DNA of 29,807 nucleotides from Chara braunii (taxonomy: Eukaryota > Streptophyta > Charophyceae > Charales > Characeae): assembly GCA_003427395.1 (NCBI GenBank), contig BFEA01000144.1, positions 350,015 through 379,821 of the forward strand. The letters run 5' to 3'. This document shows, one piece after another, positions 1 to 8,774 of this stretch (position 1 is the first letter of the stretch; every line of letters begins with the position of its first letter). The notes below the pieces were generated by a model. That model saw only the letters and a program-made list of their open reading frames with translations, was not told the DNA's origin and made no database searches. The translations under genes were made by a program, and so were the position numbers.

Positions 1-1296
1 TTGAGGTTGATAGACGCGGATTTGTTGTTTTCTTGTCTCTTCCCCCTCTTCACCTGTGTACATACATTTTGATTGCGGCTCCGGGCGGTTTGCCCATTCT
101 TATTTTCGTTTCGGCTTTCTGAAATCTGGGCTAGGGCTTTTGCTCACACTTGTCCTTGCTATGTCCGTCCCGATTGCATTATGCGTATGATTATCGAATG
201 AGTGGATGTATAAATGTGTGGATGTGTGGACGTTATGCCTGCTTATATATCTTTTTGCTAAGAACCCCTATCCTTGCTTTTTGTTTGTAACAAATCTTTG
301 CCCACACCTGATGCAGCTGTAGACGGGACGAGGATCCGACACTGATAGCGATTTTGTCCTCGTTTTTGCTAATCTCGCGATGGGGGTTGTGATCTGGTTG
401 CATCTTGCATAATCCGAAGCAATTACACGATCCGAGGTCTGGCTCCACGAACGTCGTGCGAGAACACGTGTAAGCGCGATCCGAGTCGCGCCCTTACACG
501 CATTCCCGCACGTCGATTCGCCCACCCAAAAAGATTTGCGGCGGAACCGTCATCCCGTACGAGCACGTTGAGGCGTCACTGAGTCTGCATGTCCTGCACG
601 TGCTCATGCGTGGTGACGATATCCCGACCCGAGCTATCCCCTCGACGATGATACCATGACGTGATCTTGGAGCTCAGACTCGTCCTACGACCCGGACTAT
701 TTCACCCTTATGATAAACGAGCTCATAAGGACATGATACCCCTGTCACATGGAGAATCGGCTATGTCCGCGGGAATTCCACTGCGCCACCTCTAGCGACG
801 CTTGGTGCTCCGATTTCCCTTCTCCCGACCACACCTACTAGTTCACCCACCCGGGATTTGTTGTCATCACCACCAGTTTTCCTCCTTTCCGCCTTCTTCT
901 CCCGGATCATCAACTCAGTGTTGTTCCGTGGCCAGCCATAGCCCCCTATTGGCCCAATACGTTTTGCGTGAACTGCCGACGTAGCGGCGAACAGAGAACT
1001 CCGGAATTCCGAAGGCCTAACCCAGGTACGCGGCGGCCTGCGCCACGTGGCGGCCCCCGACGGCCCAACTTTTCGGGACCATGTCCACCACGGAGGGATC
1101 TTCCCGTGACCCGTCGCCCACAGTGTCCCGGCCCCTCCAGACTGTGAGACCCTTGCTCGCGCACCCCTCATTCGCCTAATTGCATTCATACCCTTAAGAC
1201 TCCCCCACTTCCCCAAAAATCCTGGGCACACCCCTTTTCGCACTTCCAGGCCCACATCCCACTCTGATCAGGAAGTCGTGCTGGGCGTGAGGTTGG
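1..1296 (+). repeat. 5' LTR (starts at or before the window edge)
   Basis: Bases 1-1296 align end to end with 10586-11898. The first base of the window matches the first base after the polypurine tract of the right copy, so the window may begin at the LTR boundary. Similarity stops at GAGGTTGG (1289-1296), just before a candidate primer-binding site. By eye I count about 34 substitutions in the first 560 aligned bases, so the copy is old. A TATATAT at 245-251 could be the promoter core, but the right LTR has TGTATAT there. The LTR ends do not show the usual TG...CA. Confidence 0.9.
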
Positions 1297-1316
1297 TAAT
1301 GGAGCCCGACACGTGG
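1295..1316 (+). other. candidate primer-binding site
   Basis: Immediately after the point where the two LTR copies diverge, the sequence reads TGGTAATGGAGCCCGACACG. Primer-binding sites of LTR elements start with TGG, the complement of tRNA CCA. TGGTA.....GAGCC resembles the initiator-Met tRNA site TGGTATCAGAGCC (10 of 13 bases). A second reading starts at TGGAGCCCGACACG (1300). The position is right; the primer tRNA is uncertain. Confidence 0.45.
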
Positions 1317-1447
1317 CTAGGGTCTTGGGATTGATAGCACGTTAATTAGGCGACCTGACTAACCGTGGGCGACCTCGCCCTCGGAACGCGCATAGACGCG
1401 ACCCTATCGTCACCAGAAGCAGATCGACTAACCGGCGAGCAGCCAAT

Positions 1448-1706
1448 ATGGTTACCAATGTGCAAAATCTGGTTCCGCAACAAAATGTTAATCCACCAAA
1501 TGAACCTGCCCCACGTGCATGAGCTCCCATGTCGCCGCCAGATCTCTATCTATTTGATCCGGCGCACCATCTCGCAGGAGCATGGGTGGCCACGCTTAGA
1601 GCACAGCAGTACGATGATCACGAAGCACATTCCGGCCCGAATGGGAGGAGACGCCCATCATTAGTATAGTACCTATGTATGGGTGGATCTCCCGACCTTC
1701 GAATGA
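1448..1706 (+). pseudogene. gag N-terminal region, broken
   Basis: The frame opening at ATG 1448 encodes 24 residues rich in N, P and Q and is closed by TGA 1520-1522. It continues in the same frame from ATG 1529 through the motif MSPPDLYLFDPAHH to TAG 1667-1669. Coding character then passes to another frame (VWVDLPTFE, 1677-1703), which reaches TGA 1704-1706 only seven bases before the ATG of the long gag frame. I read this as the start of gag interrupted by two nonsense codons and one frameshift near 1640-1670. The alternative is a leader with chance short ORFs, but the smooth hand-over into the gag frame argues against it. Confidence 0.55.
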
Positions 1707-1712
1707 GATTTT

Positions 1713-2894
1713 ATGAACCGATTTGATTATGTCCACCCTGAGCAAGCGCTGTACATGATCAAGGACCGAGTGCAAAAAACGTTTGAATCCGTTGCGGAAT
1801 ATCAAAACCGGTTCTACAGAATGTTCATAAAAACTGAGCGAGGTGAGCAAGTAGGGAGAGATTTGTTCATTGACGGACTCCGCAACCGGACAATAAGGGC
1901 TAAGTTGCGAAAGCATTTTTTCCGCATCACCCATACGTTACAACAAATTATGGTTGCTGTGGAAGAAATGGAACGGAAGTTCGCGGCGAACTTCCTAGAA
2001 GGAGAAGACTACCCTAGAGACAGAGATTCGACAAAGCTTGCACGAGCAAGAGCAGAGCTGGCTGCTTTACAGAACAAATTTGAAAACATGGGGTTTGTAT
2101 CAGGACCTGTCACCTATATGGAACAGATAGGCCCCAAACGAGTAATCCTAAGCGAGACTCCGAGCATCTCTGCTCCTATGATGGCCCCGCCCGTCAGGGC
2201 CTTACCCCCGTCGCCGGTTGAGGCTCCTGTACGATCAAACGAATCGGCGGCCATTTTCGAACTAACCAAAACCTTGATTAGTTTGATCCAAAAAAGCCAA
2301 AAGGAGCGACGAGAGCACAATGCTCGGCTGGAAGCCATGATGAGGAACATGCGACCCATTGCGGTGCGTGCCCCTCCGATGCAGCAAGCATTAGCCCCAG
2401 CCCCTGCTCTCGGGGGAGCTGCGAACAATCTGAATGTCTGCTACGCGTGTCATCAGCCTGGACATCTAGCCCGTGATTTCCCCCACCGACCCCCACAACA
2501 GCGGATCGGAGCCGCACCTATGGCTGCGGCTCCCATCGCCAACGGACCTGGACGAGTCGGAGCCTTGATGGAAGAGGTAGAGGGTGGGGGAAGTGCCCTG
2601 GCCACTACGGAAGAGGCCGCCGAGCTAATTCCGTTGGATCAGTATGTGTCGCTGAGATATCCTAGGCTTGGAATGATCGGGACAATCAGACCAGCGCCAA
2701 AACCAAAAGAGGTGGCGGAGTGGCGACCGTCCCTAGGAGAAATGGAGTCGGGAGGACCCACCTTCGTCACAGGGGAGATCGATGTATTAAACACCATCCG
2801 AGATTTGGACCATCTACTCTCGATCTTCGAGCAAGCCAACGAGCGAATGTTACAGCATTGCAAAGCAAACCGAAAGCAATTCGCCCTTGCCTGA
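1713..2894 (+). CDS. gag: Gag-like polyprotein fragment with decayed zinc knuckle
   Basis: A 393-residue open frame. Residues 1-120 resemble the retrotransposon Gag capsid region (motifs VHPEQALYMIKDRV, QNRFYRMFIK and GLRNRTIRAKLRKHF). A Pro/Ala-rich linker follows, then one nucleic-acid-binding zinc knuckle at residues 243-256, CYACHQPGHLARDF. The knuckle should be CCHC; the last position is Phe256 (TTC), so zinc binding is probably lost. Gag would package the element RNA into virus-like particles in the cytoplasm. The frame ends in TGA 2892-2894 and the protease follows in the same frame. The ATG at 1713 is probably not the ancestral start, because the coding signal continues upstream across TGA 1704. 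Confidence 0.8.
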   Translation: MNRFDYVHPEQALYMIKDRVQKTFESVAEYQNRFYRMFIKTERGEQVGRDLFIDGLRNRTIRAKLRKHFFRITHTLQQIMVAVEEMERKFAANFLEGEDYPRDRDSTKLARARAELAALQNKFENMGFVSGPVTYMEQIGPKRVILSETPSISAPMMAPPVRALPPSPVEAPVRSNESAAIFELTKTLISLIQKSQKERREHNARLEAMMRNMRPIAVRAPPMQQALAPAPALGGAANNLNVCYACHQPGHLARDFPHRPPQQRIGAAPMAAAPIANGPGRVGALMEEVEGGGSALATTEEAAELIPLDQYVSLRYPRLGMIGTIRPAPKPKEVAEWRPSLGEMESGGPTFVTGEIDVLNTIRDLDHLLSIFEQANERMLQHCKANRKQFALA

Positions 2895-2897
2895 ACC

Positions 2898-3734
2898 GTG
2901 AACGCGAAAGCCAAAAGTCCCGCGCCCGAAGAAAACCCCGCAAGTACTTCGGATCCGATACGGATAGGTTTAATCCAGAAAGATAATCATTTTCTGCGGA
3001 TTAAACCAATTCCGTGGAAATCCGCCGAGTACGATATAGAAATTTGGGGAATTCCTTACAATGTTATTATAGATTCGGGAGCAGCTGTGTTGGCTATCTC
3101 ACTGAGAGTGGTCGAAAGGGCGAGTAGGAAAAACGACCTGATCACGCTTTCTGAGAAAGATCAGCTCGTTTCGGTTGACGAAGAAAGAATTAAAATCGTG
3201 GGAAGAATGACCAATGTCGCTCTCCGATTGGGTAAAGTACATGCGCTTGGGGATGTCGTAGTACTAGATGTCAATACGTACGACGTTCTCTTCGGACTTC
3301 CCGCTCTTGTGGCGTTACGAGCAAACCTGGACTTCGAACGACGATCGATCGTCCTTCGAAATACAGGAGGAAAACCCTACGCTGTGCCCATGCGATTGAC
3401 CCTTCGCACTACTATTAACGCGGTTTTGCGGGTTTCGCCGATGATGGCAGGGATTCTCCGCATGATCTCCTGGGAGAAATCCGCAGAGGTAGAGTCATCA
3501 ACAGATGATGCAGAAAGTAGTGACGAGGATCTTGAAATTGGCACGACAACGTGTTTGTTACCCGTCGCCCAAAACGATAGCGAGAACGATGCAACTGACC
3601 AGCCGAAAAATTCAAAGGACCAAGGCGATGATCTTGCGCGAGCCCCTCATGCAGATTTCGAGGATGGTCGATTCTGTGGAACCCCCTCAAACTCTGTACG
3701 AAGGAATCGCCCCTCTCCTCGCCCGGTACAGTGA
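2898..3734 (+). CDS. retropepsin-like aspartic protease region
   Basis: About 278 residues in the same frame as gag, separated from it only by TGA 2892-2894. The active-site triad is present as Asp59-Ser60-Gly61 (IIDSGAAVLAIS; Asp codon at 3072). A downstream segment, DVLFGLPALVALRANLDFE, matches the family's ILG(M/L)P-type second motif. This enzyme would cleave the Gag-Pol polyprotein. There is no good methionine start; position 2898 is GTG, so it would be made as a Gag extension. The C-terminal part is acidic and ends at TGA 3732-3734, but homology-like sequence has by then moved to the +1 frame (near 3655-3690), so the real polyprotein ran on into the reverse transcriptase. Confidence 0.8.
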   Translation: MNAKAKSPAPEENPASTSDPIRIGLIQKDNHFLRIKPIPWKSAEYDIEIWGIPYNVIIDSGAAVLAISLRVVERASRKNDLITLSEKDQLVSVDEERIKIVGRMTNVALRLGKVHALGDVVVLDVNTYDVLFGLPALVALRANLDFERRSIVLRNTGGKPYAVPMRLTLRTTINAVLRVSPMMAGILRMISWEKSAEVESSTDDAESSDEDLEIGTTTCLLPVAQNDSENDATDQPKNSKDQGDDLARAPHADFEDGRFCGTPSNSVRRNRPSPRPVQ

Positions 3735-4362
3735 CAAGAAGCATTACTATGACATTACGGATCTACCCAAGTCCTTACTAACCTCGGCTAAAGAAGTGAG
3801 ATTGTTACACTTGGGGGCAGAAGCAAGCTCTCTGGAACCCCCTGGGCGTTTTGAAGCAGAAACAGACGGGCTGGGGATAAAGATCGCAACTAAAGAAGTG
3901 CCATGGCAGGATGTTTGTGACGGGATTACCTCAGAACGACACGTGGCAATCCGAGAAGAAAATGCCCAGATGATGGTCACGGTGTTCTCCTGGCAATCGG
4001 ATCATTCATTCATCTTGGCGCCTCCATCCGACTTGACAAAACAGGCGAACACGAAACAGATTGACGTTCGGATCTGGGACCAACTTTTTGAACTACACGT
4101 TCCACAATATGTGCCGGTTGAAATCAACCGGGTAATTGCGGATATTCTAACGGAATATCAAGGAGCGATTAGTGTGTCAGACACCGACATTGGGTTGTCG
4201 TTAGTAATCCAACATGAAATTCAGACAGGAAATCACTCCCCGATTCATTGCAAACCTTATCGCTATTCCTTAATTGAACACAAAAGGTTCTCGAACGAAT
4301 TCGGGAGTTCGAAGCCAGCGGTTGGATTGAACCCGCTACTGGACCTTGGTCTTTTCCCGTAG
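3660..4362 (+). pseudogene. pol linker and start of reverse transcriptase (frameshifted)
   Basis: The open frame in this register runs 3505-4362, but its first part overlaps the protease and looks non-coding. From about 3670 it reads as pol (EPPQTLYEGIAPLLARYSDK). At 4214-4260 it reaches the start of the reverse transcriptase (IQHEIQTGNHSPIHCKPYRY), equivalent to the usual H.I.T....P.....YR segment. At about 4280-4296 the coding signal moves to another frame, consistent with loss of one base (or gain of two). The stop at 4360-4362 is therefore a frameshift product. Confidence 0.7.
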
Positions 4363-5010
4363 TGTTAGAACCGAAGAAGAACGGAGCGATTCACATTTGC
4401 ATTGATTATCGCAAGCTGAATGAAATCACGATCAAATATGTTTACCCCCTCCCCCGGATTGATGATCTGTTGGATGCAATTGGATGCGCTAATTATTTCA
4501 GCAAGTTTGATATTCGGCATGGCTTCCATCATATTCTGGTAAGGGAAGAAGATCGGTCGAAAACGGCCTTTGTGTTGTTTGAAGGCACGTGGCAGTGGGT
4601 TCGGTGTCCGATGGGAATTTGCAATGCGCCTGCCACGTTTCAGCGAGCGATGAAGATGACGTTCCAGAACTTCATCAACAAGACACGGCTGACGCAAGGA
4701 ATGATTAACTTCTGCGTGATCATGTACATGGACGACATCCTAGTCTATTCGAAAACCTATCACGGGCACTCGCAACACATCGAATGGACATTGGGTGCAT
4801 TGAGAGGCGCTGGGTTCAAGATTGCGCTTGAGAAGAGTGGATTTTTCCACTCGGAAATTTCGTTCTTGGGCTATGCCGTGACACGTGGAGGATTGCGGCC
4901 AGACTCAAGAAAAGTTGCGGTGGTGAAGGAAGCTCCGGTTCCCTCGTCACTTACACAGGTTTGAGCCTTTCGGGGACTAGGGTCGTACTACCGGTGCTTC
5001 ATCAAGGGCT
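4290..5010 (+). pseudogene. reverse transcriptase palm/fingers, truncated
   Basis: From about 4290 the frame reads through the conserved SGWIEPATGPWSFPVV segment, then the continuous open part 4362-4964. The polymerase motifs are present: CIDYRKLN, the first catalytic Asp in FSKFDIRHGFH (codon 4509), and the catalytic YMDD box at 4725-4736 followed by ILVYSK. LGYAVTRGGLRPDSRK is the thumb-proximal motif. TGA 4962-4964 interrupts the frame, yet LGSYYRCFIKGF continues in the same frame to about 5009. The usual connector to RNase H is then missing. The domain copied element RNA into DNA in the family; this copy cannot make a full enzyme. Confidence 0.88.
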
Positions 5011-5011
5011 T

Positions 5012-5410
5012 TGGCGCGTTAAGGACGCTCTGGCAACGGGCCCTATTTTGATTCGACCGGACCCCTCGAAGCAGTTAATTCTCATCACGGACTGGCAAAC
5101 GGAAGCTATTTCCGCTATTCTAGCGCAGAAGGGGAACGATGGTCACGAACACGTCATCGAGTACGCGTCACGAACCGTACCGGATGAACGAAGAAACGAC
5201 TCCGCACCTCAAGGCGAGTGTTATGCGGTAGTTTGAAAGACAGAGCGACACGGCAACGCGGGCAGGCTGACACGTCTGCATCGACCTGCCAAGGTACCAA
5301 AGGGCGAGGAAATTACACCGTGGAAAGAGCTGGACTTGACTAACGAGCTGAAGTATGGACAAGTGGCAGTTCTCCCACGTGGCAAGAAGCACAACGGTGG
5401 CGATGGGTGA
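5012..5410 (+). pseudogene. RNase H domain with core deletion
   Basis: Reading resumes out of frame with the reverse transcriptase at VKDALATGPILIRPDP and continues through LITDWQTEAISAILAQKG. The first catalytic Asp (codon 5090) and the Glu of QGECYAVV (codon 5216) are kept. TGA 5234-5236 follows at once, and the next in-frame residues, ERHGNAGRLTRLHRP, correspond to the far C-terminal end of the domain (the family's GN.D.LSR segment). The second half of the RNase H fold is therefore deleted. The frame ends at TGA near 5408. This domain removes the RNA strand during reverse transcription. Confidence 0.75.
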
Positions 5411-5439
5411 TGGAGGTAACCCCACTACCCCTCTTTCTC

Positions 5440-5834
5440 CCCCTTCCTCCTCGTGTCTCCTCCCCCTTCCTGTTCAATTTTGCTATTTTTGTGAAGCCCT
5501 CTCCCGCGTCTATTCGGTCTCCATGCGTCCTAACAGGATGGGATATGCGGATTGGATAGATTGCCGACAGTATGTTGCATGGACCCATGGCTCGTGCATC
5601 CAATACAGGAACGATAGTAAACCATGGTTGTGCCCCTTGTGCCGGACCGACAAAATTTCGACCGAGGCTCACTTTTTGGATGACACGTCAGAAGGATTGG
5701 AAAAGACCCGAAAGTTTAGAAGGGTCGAAGTATGGACGGATATTGCCTTAATTGCCACCCTAGTAGGTAACCCCCTCCAGGATTTCACCAAGGAAGATCG
5801 GAGGAGGGCCAACGAAAGGGCTCGGGATAATTGA
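5440..5834 (+). pseudogene. PHD-finger-like domain upstream of integrase
   Basis: The frame open over 5355-5834 carries Cys43, Cys46, Cys70, His78, Cys81, Cys93 and Cys96 (numbered from 5355). The pattern is C-X2-C ... WIDC ... WTH-X2-C ... WLCPLC. The W-x-H before a Cys and the W-x-C-x-x-C at the end are typical of PHD fingers (C4HC3). The expected fourth Cys is Tyr73, codon TAT, one transition from TGT. Residues 1-40 are low complexity and probably not original. The frame stops at TGA 5832-5834 but the same frame continues directly into integrase, so the domain appears to be part of the same polyprotein. Binding to histone tails would be a guess from the fold. Confidence 0.6.
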
Positions 5835-5885
5835 TGGATAAAGGGTAAATTAGAAAAACGAAAAACAGACGGCAGTTGGATTTGG

Positions 5886-7157
5886 ATGGTGGTGCCGCAT
5901 CCGTTCATGCAGTATGACTGGGTTAAGACAACCCACGAGGAAACTGCGGCTCATTTTGCTGTACGAATCACGGAGTCCGCTATCGACAAAAATGAGTGGT
6001 ACTGGTCCAATATCCGCGACGATGTGAAATACATAGTCGCCACCTGTCAAGTCTGCGCCATTGATAAAGCGTCGATTCAGCCACCAAGATCGATAGTGCC
6101 CATGGTTGTTGAACGGCCATTTCAGAGAGAAAGCATGGACACTACCGACATAGTGGTGCCCCCTGGCCCTAATGGTTGCGAATATTCAATCCTATTAGTA
6201 TTTGTCGACCATTTCTCGAAATGGATCAAAGCGTATCCTTGTCGCACGCGGCAAGCCACGAAAATCGTACAATATGTCAACCGTTTCCTCGGGATGCATC
6301 AGGATACAGAAGAAATCCTGACTGACAACGGGGCTGAATTCAGGGGAGAAGTGTTCAGGAATCTGGTCCTACATGGTGTCGCCATACGGAACACCGCACC
6401 CCACATGTCACAATCCAATAGGCTGATCGAAAAGGCTAACCGGGTGATAAAGACAACGTTGCGACGTAACATCGCGGCACGGGATCCGAGACCCTGGCCC
6501 GATATCGTCGATCACATCCTGGCGGTCCATCGCGGAACGCCCCACGAATCGATGGGGCTGATCCCCTTCCAATTACGGACCAATAGTGTCGCTTGCGTTT
6601 CGATACCAAGCCTCTTAGATAAGTCTACATTGAACCGACGGCCCACCAGGGCTACGGCTTGGGACAAGGCCAAACGGCACCTAGAAATGATGGAACGGTC
6701 GCTCCCCAGGCTAGCCCGAAAGCGACAGAAAATGACCGAACTAGCCCAGGGCCGACAGGTCCGGAGCTACGAGGCCCGAAATGGGAATGCGGGTCCGCGG
6801 CCCCAGTACAAATTGGGGGACGTGGTGCAGGTGAGGAAATGTGCTCGCCAGGGTAAGCTAGCGCCACGATTCTTCGGGCGATATCGTGTGATCGAGCTCG
6901 GCCCGAACGACGTGGACACCGTGCGTCTCGCCCCTGAAGTCTCTCGTAGTCGATCGGCTCGTCCGATCACACGCCACGTGTCCTATCTTCGCCTCCTTCC
7001 CTCTGCTCCGTCTCCCTCTCCCTCAATCTCTCTTTTTGAGGAAGCGACGGCGACGGCTCGGACTCTCCGCCATCTCTCTCCCTTTCTTGCTCCCTCTCTG
7101 CCACCCCGTCACCCCCGCCATCACCATGAGTTTCGCCATCGAACGAGCTTTCAGTGA
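5886..7157 (+). CDS. integrase (HHCC, DDE core, GPY/F-like C-terminus)
   Basis: A 423-residue frame without interruption. The N-terminal zinc-binding site is His17, His23, Cys54 and Cys57 (H-X5-H-X30-C-X2-C). The catalytic triad is Asp85 (ESMDTTDI), Asp147 (ILTDNGAEF) and Glu182 (SNRLIEKAN), with 34 residues between the last two. Residues about 305-340 (YKLGDVVQVRK...APRFFGRYRVIE) match the GPY/F-type C-terminal module. No chromodomain follows; the tail is Ser/Pro-rich. The enzyme joins element cDNA to chromosomal DNA. The true polyprotein starts upstream: the frame is open from 5835 (WIKGKLEKRKTDGSW) just after TGA 5832. It overlaps the next gene by 32 bases. Confidence 0.92.
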   Translation: MVVPHPFMQYDWVKTTHEETAAHFAVRITESAIDKNEWYWSNIRDDVKYIVATCQVCAIDKASIQPPRSIVPMVVERPFQRESMDTTDIVVPPGPNGCEYSILLVFVDHFSKWIKAYPCRTRQATKIVQYVNRFLGMHQDTEEILTDNGAEFRGEVFRNLVLHGVAIRNTAPHMSQSNRLIEKANRVIKTTLRRNIAARDPRPWPDIVDHILAVHRGTPHESMGLIPFQLRTNSVACVSIPSLLDKSTLNRRPTRATAWDKAKRHLEMMERSLPRLARKRQKMTELAQGRQVRSYEARNGNAGPRPQYKLGDVVQVRKCARQGKLAPRFFGRYRVIELGPNDVDTVRLAPEVSRSRSARPITRHVSYLRLLPSAPSPSPSISLFEEATATARTLRHLSPFLAPSLPPRHPRHHHEFRHRTSFQ

Positions 7158-7608
7158 TCACTTGTTGATGCCACAGGGAGAGATCTCAGCCATCCGCCAA
7201 GTGCATCATCCGCGGATCAGCCCCGACTTCATGCGCCTTGCGCAATTCTTCTGCACTGCGGGTGTATCCGGCGCGGCAGAGTTCCGATTCACGAGCAATT
7301 CCCAGGTAGTGGTGCTGGCCGAGGCAACGGCGTTCCAATGGCGAGCGGCCCCGGGAATCAGCCACGTGTCTATCGTGGTAGTCTTCAGCGGCGACATCAC
7401 CGCCTTCGATCCGGCGCGGCAAGCCGCCATCAAAAGCACCTTGTACCAGGGGGGTCGCGATCTGGCCACTGATTGGGATTGACGGCTCACAAGGCATGGC
7501 GACGAGTGTTATCTTGTCGACGACATCGAACTCAACACACTGCGCACGACGCTACGCGAGCCACCCGTCGTCCTCCCAGAACTTGCTCCCTTCCAGCCGC
7601 GCAGATGA
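7126..7608 (+). pseudogene. extra ORF A (unknown function), one nonsense codon
   Basis: The frame starts at ATG 7126, 32 bases before the integrase stop and in a different register. It reads 118 residues (MSFAIERAFSDHLLMPQGE ... GGRDLATDWD) to TGA 7480-7482. The same frame then continues with protein-like sequence (HGDECYLVDDIELNTLRTTL, PPVVLPELAPFQPRR) to a second TGA at 7606-7608, giving about 160 residues. The last four bases, ATGA (7605-7608), are also the start codon of the next gene. The TGA at 7480 is probably a mutated CGA. I see no transmembrane segment, zinc site or family I recognise. Extra genes between pol and the 3' LTR are known in some plant Ty3 elements; the function here is open. 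Confidence 0.6.
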
Positions 7609-8774
7609 GCCGCACGCCGATCTCGATGTTCTCCCCTCCCTCTCTCTTCCCCATCTTCAGGCAGTCCTCTCACTACCCTCGTCTCTCCTTCCGTCTGGAG
7701 CCGCTGACAGTACCCATCGTTGATCCGGACCGTTGGAGGCTGTGGCGTGCAGAATTCATCGAGCTCTCCTTTTGCCTGCTACGAGTGGATCTGAACTGGA
7801 CGTGGGAAGGCGATCAGAGACCCGCGTCGGAGATTGTGGAGTTGCTCGTCATTCAGGCGTGGAGGACCAACGTGGCGGGAAAACTTTTGGGATTCGTCTT
7901 TGGAGCAGTGGATCGGGGAAACCGATCACAGATCGTGCGTGAACTTACGATCGTGATCGCGCGATTGGCCGACGAACTCCCCCTCGATATCGTCTCTCAG
8001 AGTGATGAAGAACTCGTGTCACATACCCTCGCAAGGACACTCGCCCTGAGCCTCCAGTGGTCGGCTTGTATCGAGGAGCGTTGGGCGGACGACCGTTTTC
8101 CCTCCCGTAGCGAGTACCTGGACGTCCACAGCCTGACTAATCCCCGCTTCTTTCGGCAACCAACGACGTTCGAGTGGGCGGCGCTGAGAGCAGAAGAGGA
8201 GGTCGAAGAGGAATCGAAAGGAGAATTGAGGGGAGAGGCCGGGGAAGCAGCGGCCTGATTGGCCGAGGACGAGGAAGAAGAGTGCGAAGCAGAAGAAGAG
8301 TCGGCGGAAGCTGAAGAAAAAGAAGAAGAAGAAGCAGAGGAGGAAACTTTGGAGGAAGAGGAAGAGGCCTATAGCGAGTACAGCGAGGGCGAGCAAAGTG
8401 AGGAGTAGGACGAAGACGACGAAGAAGTGGAAAGCGGGGACGACCAGGAGCCAACGCACGACGAGCTCGAGTGGGTGTCAAGACCGGATCGGCGAGAGGA
8501 GAACGCGGAGGCTGCTGCGCAGCGCAAGAAAGAGATCGCGGAAGGAAAGCGGTTGGCGATCGATCCCGCACCAAACGATCCTTTCAAGGATCTGGAGCCG
8601 CCCAAGCCGGAACATGGAGACCTTGCTGCCACGACCTCGGGAGCCGCGACGACAAGGCGCCGATCCCGATCCCGATCCACGTCCCCCTCCGCCTCCGCCC
8701 GTCCCCCAATTCGTCAACGTGTCAATGAGAGGCTTAGCCCTTCGTCCCCGATCCATATACCACCATCCCCTTAG
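7605..8774 (+). pseudogene. extra ORF B (helical, Glu-rich and RS-type tail), two nonsense codons
   Basis: Starting at ATG 7605, whose ATGA overlaps the stop of ORF A, one register runs to TAG 8772-8774 with only two in-frame stops (TGA 8256, TAG 8406). The three pieces are 217, 49 and 121 residues. The first holds a folded-looking region (DPDRWRLWRAEFIELSFCLL, VELLVIQAWRTNVAGKLLGF) rich in Leu, Val, Trp and Arg. Next come about 60 residues that are mostly Glu (8190-8405), then a polar segment (WVSRPDRREENAEAAAQRKK) and an Arg/Ser stretch (RRRSRSRSTSPSASARPP). The combination suggests a nucleic-acid- or chromatin-associated protein rather than an envelope; no membrane segment is visible. I do not recognise the family. 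Confidence 0.55.

Noticed and set aside
761-1255. 164-residue minus-strand ORF, conserved in both LTRs (also 11363-11857)
   Set aside because: The two LTRs are copies of one sequence, so sharing the frame is expected. Composition is Arg/Gly/Trp-rich as for GC-rich chance frames, and no motif is recognisable.
8019-8574. Minus-strand ORFs rich in Leu, Phe and Pro over ORF B
   Set aside because: They are the complement of Glu-coding GAA/GAG runs; poly-Leu/Phe/Ser composition is the expected shadow.
7605-8774. ORF B as an envelope gene
   Set aside because: No signal peptide, no hydrophobic membrane segment and no glycoprotein-like cysteines; it is Glu-rich with an Arg/Ser stretch instead.
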